From Chloroflexota bacterium (lineage in GTDB: Bacteria; Chloroflexota; Anaerolineae; Anaerolineales; UBA11657), in contig QWRL01000021.1 in NCBI GenBank assembly GCA_003670425.1, positions 1 to 7,910 of the forward strand: DNA of 7,910 nucleotides. The letters run 5' to 3'. The position numbers and the translations under genes were made by a program. Positions 5,118 to 7,910 of this stretch are shown here, piece by piece (position 1 is the stretch's first letter; each line of letters opens with the position of its first letter). Below the pieces are notes generated by a model. It ran no database searches, was not told the origin of the DNA, and was given only the letters and a program-made list of their open reading frames with translations.

Positions 5118-5549
5118 ATGTCAGCTTCAATTTCATTCGCACCTGATTCCCAATTGGACACAGTCGAGGAGGCCATCACCTTGACGAGCGCTGCGCACAC
5201 CAAGATTCAGTCCCTGCTGACTGAACGAAACATGCTGGACAGCGGACTGCGCGTGTTTGTAAGTGGCGGCGGCTGCTCCGGCATGCAGTACGGCATGGCC
5301 ATCGAACCCGCGCCACGAGAATTTGACACGGTGGTGCAGCACTCGGGCGTAAAAGTTTTTGTTGACCCGACTTCGATGATGTACCTTTCAAAGGCATCCA
5401 TCGACTACGTTGACAATATCATGGGCGGCGGCTTCCGCATTGACAACCCGAATGCAAAAACCACTTGTGGCTGCGGACATTCGTTCCGCACGGAAGACAG
5501 CGCCGAAGCAAGCGGCGGTGGTTGTGGCAGCGGCGGCTGCGGCCACTAA
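5118..5549 (+). CDS. A-type iron-sulfur cluster carrier (HesB/IscA/ErpA family)
   Basis: A 143-residue A-type carrier, which accepts Fe-S clusters from a scaffold and hands them to apo-enzymes. The fold begins at ITLTSAAHTKIQSLL (about residue 20). The three ligand cysteines are C53 in GGGCSGMQYGM and C117/C119 in TTCGCGHSF, with exactly 63 residues between C53 and C117 as in E. coli IscA. VDPTSMMYL and NIMGGGFRIDNPNA are conserved family segments. The first about 18 residues extend beyond the minimal domain. The last about 15 form a Gly-rich tail with two more cysteines (C136 and C141, GGGCGSGGCGH), which is unusual. Whether it is IscA, SufA or ErpA cannot be decided from sequence motifs alone. 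The ATG at 5118 has GGAG six bases upstream. The gene follows the SufR-like regulator and ends 21 bp before a strong terminator. Confidence 0.93.
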   Translation: MSASISFAPDSQLDTVEEAITLTSAAHTKIQSLLTERNMLDSGLRVFVSGGGCSGMQYGMAIEPAPREFDTVVQHSGVKVFVDPTSMMYLSKASIDYVDNIMGGGFRIDNPNAKTTCGCGHSFRTEDSAEASGGGCGSGGCGH

Positions 5550-5570
5550 CAGCACACTTTGAACCAAAAC

Positions 5571-5601
5571 AAAAAAGAGGCGGCCGAGCCGCCTCTTTTT
5601 T
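5571..5601. terminator. Bidirectional rho-independent terminator
   Basis: GAGGCGGC (5577-5584) and GCCGCCTC (5588-5595) form an 8-bp GC-rich stem around the 3-nt loop CGA. Six A bases precede it and six T bases follow, extending the helix to 14 bp and giving a U-run on either strand. It lies between the convergent carrier gene (ending 5549, plus strand) and the SH3 gene (ending 5710, minus strand), so it can serve both. Confidence 0.93.
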
Positions 5602-5610
5602 GTTCCCCAC

Positions 5611-5692
5611 CAGCGGCGAAAACGCCGGCTGCGAATTCGCAACGTAGCCGCTGCGCAGCGCAGCTTTTGCCGCCCGCAGTGTTGCAGCGGGC
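5611..5692. repeat. Cluster of four short inverted repeats in the convergent intergenic region
   Basis: Four dyads follow one another: CGGCG-AAAA-CGCCG (5614-5627, with CAG/CTG pairing outside a one-base bulge), the palindrome GCGAATTCGC (5631-5640), the palindrome CGCTGCGCAGCG (5649-5660), and GCCCGC/GCGGGC (5672-5677 and 5687-5692, 9-nt loop). None has a T-run. No ORF with coding character covers this 108-bp stretch. They may be mRNA 3'-end hairpins of the SH3 gene or a REP-like element; a function is not visible. Confidence 0.45.
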
Positions 5693-5709
5693 TGTGCAGA
5701 GCGCAGCGC

Positions 5710-6336
5710 CTAGCCGCGCTGCTGCATTACCGCAATGATTGCAAACACCAGACTCAACGCCAGCAGTCCGCCGATGTAATAGATTGGCGGCACCCGCGCC
5801 GGCCCCGCCGCCTCGGGCGCAAAAGTTGGAATCACAATCGGCGGTGCGGGCGTGAAGGTGGGCAGGCGTGTGGCGGCGGCGGTTGCCGGGCCACCGGACT
5901 CGGTGTCATAAATGAGCGTAGTGCTGATGCTGAGCGTCGGCGTTGGCGGCGGCACCACTACCGCAAGGTCCATCAGTTCCGCGTCGCGCACTGTAACCAG
6001 CGCCGCATAAATCCACGCTTGGCTGCCGGGTGCACCGGGATACTCTACTTGGATCCACTCGCCAACTTCGGTGCGCCCCAATGCGGGTGCCATCTGCCCG
6101 GCTACAAGCACGCCCACCTGATCAAAGTAAGTGGCCGGTCCCGTGCGCACATTAACTTTTTCCGGCACATAAACATACGGGCCGCCCACGGTGGCCGTCG
6201 GCACAAATGTGGGCGTAACGGACGGGCCGGGCGTAGGCGTGTCAGTCTCTGCGCGCGCCGGTGCGGCAGCAAAGCCCGTCGCGATAAAGACCAGCAACGC
6301 AACAATCGCAGCGCGAAAAAATATTGTGGACTTCAT
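5710..6336 (-). CDS. Exported SH3-domain protein with C-terminal membrane anchor
   Basis: A 208-residue envelope protein of unknown specific role. The signal peptide is residues 1-29 (MKSTIFFR, hydrophobic core, then ARA at 27-29 before ETD). A Thr/Pro-rich linker follows (about 30-50, TPTPGPSVTPTFVPT). A bacterial SH3 (SH3b/SH3_3) domain spans about 53-118, recognised from VYVPEKVNVRTGPATYF, VLVAGQ, GEWIQVEYP and QAWIYAALV. A second Pro/Thr-rich stretch covers about 128-180, and one TM helix about 185-204 (YYIGGLLALSLVFAIIAVM) ends in a short QQRG tail. Such domains usually bind cell-wall peptides or other envelope ligands. The ATG at 6336 has no evident Shine-Dalgarno. The gene lies 53 nt behind the large membrane protein gene on the same strand, so they may be co-transcribed. 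Confidence 0.85.
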   Translation of the reverse strand: MKSTIFFRAAIVALLVFIATGFAAAPARAETDTPTPGPSVTPTFVPTATVGGPYVYVPEKVNVRTGPATYFDQVGVLVAGQMAPALGRTEVGEWIQVEYPGAPGSQAWIYAALVTVRDAELMDLAVVVPPPTPTLSISTTLIYDTESGGPATAAATRLPTFTPAPPIVIPTFAPEAAGPARVPPIYYIGGLLALSLVFAIIAVMQQRG

Positions 6337-6389
6337 GCCAACGCTGCTTGTATTACGCGCGCAGTATACCTGAGCACGCCTGCGGCCCG

Positions 6390-7910
6390 CTATGGAACGC
6401 GAAAGCCGCCCAGCTCCACCGCAGCATCACGCCAAGCCGTGCCGGCCGCATCCGTTGCGCCCAAGCGCGCTCCGCTCGCCGGATCGTACCAGCCGGCCAG
6501 CAACGTGTAGGCACCAGCCGCAAGCGTTTCCGGAAGTACCACCGTGCGCAAATCCTGCAGCGTGTGCCCGGGCTGCCATGCGCTGGTTGGCCAGTCGCCT
6601 TGCAATGGCGGGCCATCAGCTTGCGCCACGAGCTTTCCATCCGCGTCGATTACATGCAAGAACAAGGTGTAATCAGCCGCCTGTGTCTTGTCCGCCTGCC
6701 AATAAAGTGTGACATCCAAATTGTTGTTAACTGCGACGATGCCGTCTGTGCCGCGCAAGCGCATGCCGCCCTCAAAGCTGCTGCCCGCTGGCTGGCTGAT
6801 GGCATATTCCCGCGGCACCAGCTCATCCAACATTCCAACATCCAGCAGCACCGAGGACACCGGACTGCCGTCCGCTGCGGTAATCGACAAGCGGTTATCC
6901 AGCGCATCCAGCCAGAAAGACACGTCCAAGCGCAAGCGCGTTGGCGCGGCCGCATCGGGTGCCACGCGCAACTCATAGGTGTCCGCGTACACAGCGCCCG
7001 CCAGCCAGTTGGAAGTAGGCAGCAGGCCAGCACCGGGCCATGTGTCCAGCTTGCCAACATTTTGCATTGCGCGCCCGTGCACATTTAGCGCCAGGTTGTA
7101 GTCGGCATTTAGCGGGCGCAGTGCCCGCCAGTAGAGCGTCACGCGCACGCGATCGCCGGCGTGCACTTTGGTTTGCCCGATGCGGTAAGCCGCAAGCTCC
7201 AGCTCCGCATTGAACACAAGCTGCACGGGCTGGCTGCCAGCCGGTACAGCTGCAAGTGGCGCCGGCGCGGCATAGTGCGGCGCAATGTACAACGGCGGTA
7301 TCACCAACGCCTGCACGAACAACGCAAATGCAGAAACGCGCGCAAGCCGGCGCTCGTGCGGCCAGCCCGCCAGCTTGATGACGCCGGCTGCGAGCATGAC
7401 CGCAATCACCCCGATCGCGCCAAGCACCAGCCGCCCCTGAAATGCAACCTGCGCCAGCGAGCGATAGACGACGCCACCCATAGTGAGCATCAGGAACAGC
7501 AGCGCAAACGCGTGTGGCGCATACGGGGTGCGCGCGCGGCCGGGCTGGCCGCGCACTTCCAAGACGGCGCGCATGCCGCCACCCACTGCCAGCAGCACCA
7601 CAGCGGTAAACACCACATAGACCCAGCGGCCGGGCAAAATACTAAACGCGCCAAACACACCCCACAGCGAAAACCACCAGCCTTGGAACTCCGCCAACAA
7701 CCCCAGCGCGGAGCCCGCCCGCGCACTCTGCGCGCCGAGCATTGTCTGCATCATCCGCTCACCCAGCACCTCGTGGTACAGCGCCCAGTTGCGGTAGAAC
7801 CACCAACCTGCAATCGCTGCAATCCAAAGCGCGCATAAACCCGCCGCGCGCAGCAGCTCTGCCCACTGCCCGCTGCGCCACGCCCGCCACAAAAAAAACA
7901 TTGCAACTAC
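6390..7910 (-). CDS. GT-C/DUF2142-like membrane protein, C-terminal part, cut by right edge
   Basis: An open frame continues to the window end (three sense codons precede the Met at 7901), so the first visible Met is probably internal and the N-terminus lies outside. Numbered from that Met, about six TM segments fill residues 18-206: about 18-36, 64-84, 92-110, 129-147, 157-178 and 188-206. GWWFYRNWALYHEVLG (32-47) and QGRLVLGA (155-162) match patterns I recall from GT39/DUF2142-type glycosyltransferases of Chloroflexi. The soluble C-terminal part (about 225-503) holds two beta-sandwich units with similar cores: RVRVTLYWRAL...NADYNLALNVHG (251-276) and DVTLYWQAD...AADYTLFLHVID (396-419). Each is followed by an LPTSNW or WPTSAW turn, and the second ends in YTLLAGWYDPASGARL. 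The catalytic Asp region of GT-C enzymes would be in the missing N-terminus, so activity cannot be judged. Its partner downstream is the SH3 protein. Confidence 0.7.
   Translation of the reverse strand, partial: VVAMFFLWRAWRSGQWAELLRAAGLCALWIAAIAGWWFYRNWALYHEVLGERMMQTMLGAQSARAGSALGLLAEFQGWWFSLWGVFGAFSILPGRWVYVVFTAVVLLAVGGGMRAVLEVRGQPGRARTPYAPHAFALLFLMLTMGGVVYRSLAQVAFQGRLVLGAIGVIAVMLAAGVIKLAGWPHERRLARVSAFALFVQALVIPPLYIAPHYAAPAPLAAVPAGSQPVQLVFNAELELAAYRIGQTKVHAGDRVRVTLYWRALRPLNADYNLALNVHGRAMQNVGKLDTWPGAGLLPTSNWLAGAVYADTYELRVAPDAAAPTRLRLDVSFWLDALDNRLSITAADGSPVSSVLLDVGMLDELVPREYAISQPAGSSFEGGMRLRGTDGIVAVNNNLDVTLYWQADKTQAADYTLFLHVIDADGKLVAQADGPPLQGDWPTSAWQPGHTLQDLRTVVLPETLAAGAYTLLAGWYDPASGARLGATDAAGTAWRDAAVELGGFRVP

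Noticed and set aside
6350..6368. TATACT and TAATAC as -10 boxes of a separate promoter for the SH3 gene
   Set aside because: No acceptable -35 element lies 16-18 bp upstream of either, so read-through from the upstream gene is the simpler view.
7161..7838. Plus-strand ORF of 225 codons over the membrane protein gene
   Set aside because: His/Arg/Gln-rich antisense frame, typical of GC-rich shadows; the minus frame has clear TM segments and repeats.

Overview
The window looks like chromosomal DNA of a bacterium, most probably a member of the Chloroflexota (Anaerolineae-like). This rests on a moderately GC-rich composition, a fused NuoC-NuoD, a long-form NuoI of the kind I recall from that phylum, a Pro/Thr-rich-linker SH3 exported protein, and a GT-C/DUF2142-like membrane protein with a C-terminal beta-sandwich repeat. 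The assignment is an inference from protein style, not from a marker gene. No rRNA, tRNA, CRISPR array, insertion sequence or phage gene is visible.

Region 1 (1-4228, minus strand) is a tight operon read right to left: iscX, nuoB, nuoCD (fused), nuoI, mrp, and the first 22 codons of a PSP1/RicT-like gene cut by the window edge. Spacings are a 4-nt overlap, 3 nt, 9 nt, 68 nt and 3 nt. It encodes the quinone-reducing connecting module of respiratory complex I (cluster N2 in NuoB, the quinone-site subunit NuoCD, two [4Fe-4S] clusters in NuoI), framed by iron-sulfur assembly factors (IscX, and an Mrp/NBP35 P-loop ATPase). NuoA, H, J-N and E-G are not in the window.

Region 2 (4229-4408) is a divergent regulatory region. 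Two near-consensus sigma70 promoters stand back to back. Their -35 boxes lie in the two arms of a perfect 10-bp inverted repeat, and a SufR-box-like half-palindrome sits between them.

Region 3 (4409-5601, plus strand) encodes a SufR-like winged-helix regulator with four C-terminal cysteines (putative Fe-S sensor) and an A-type Fe-S carrier (HesB/IscA/ErpA). The carrier probably also has its own promoter. A strong bidirectional terminator closes the region.

Region 4 (5602-7910) starts with about 110 bp rich in inverted repeats. It then holds two minus-strand envelope genes: a large membrane protein, cut at the right edge, resembling the C-terminal half of a GT-C glycosyltransferase, and a signal-peptide/SH3/one-TM protein.

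The main idea from the window is that one Fe-S-sensing regulator may control, through a single shared operator, both an Fe-S carrier and an operon that builds the most cluster-dependent part of complex I together with IscX and Mrp. Mrp itself lacks the usual CxxC cluster-binding pair, which makes its role here an open question.
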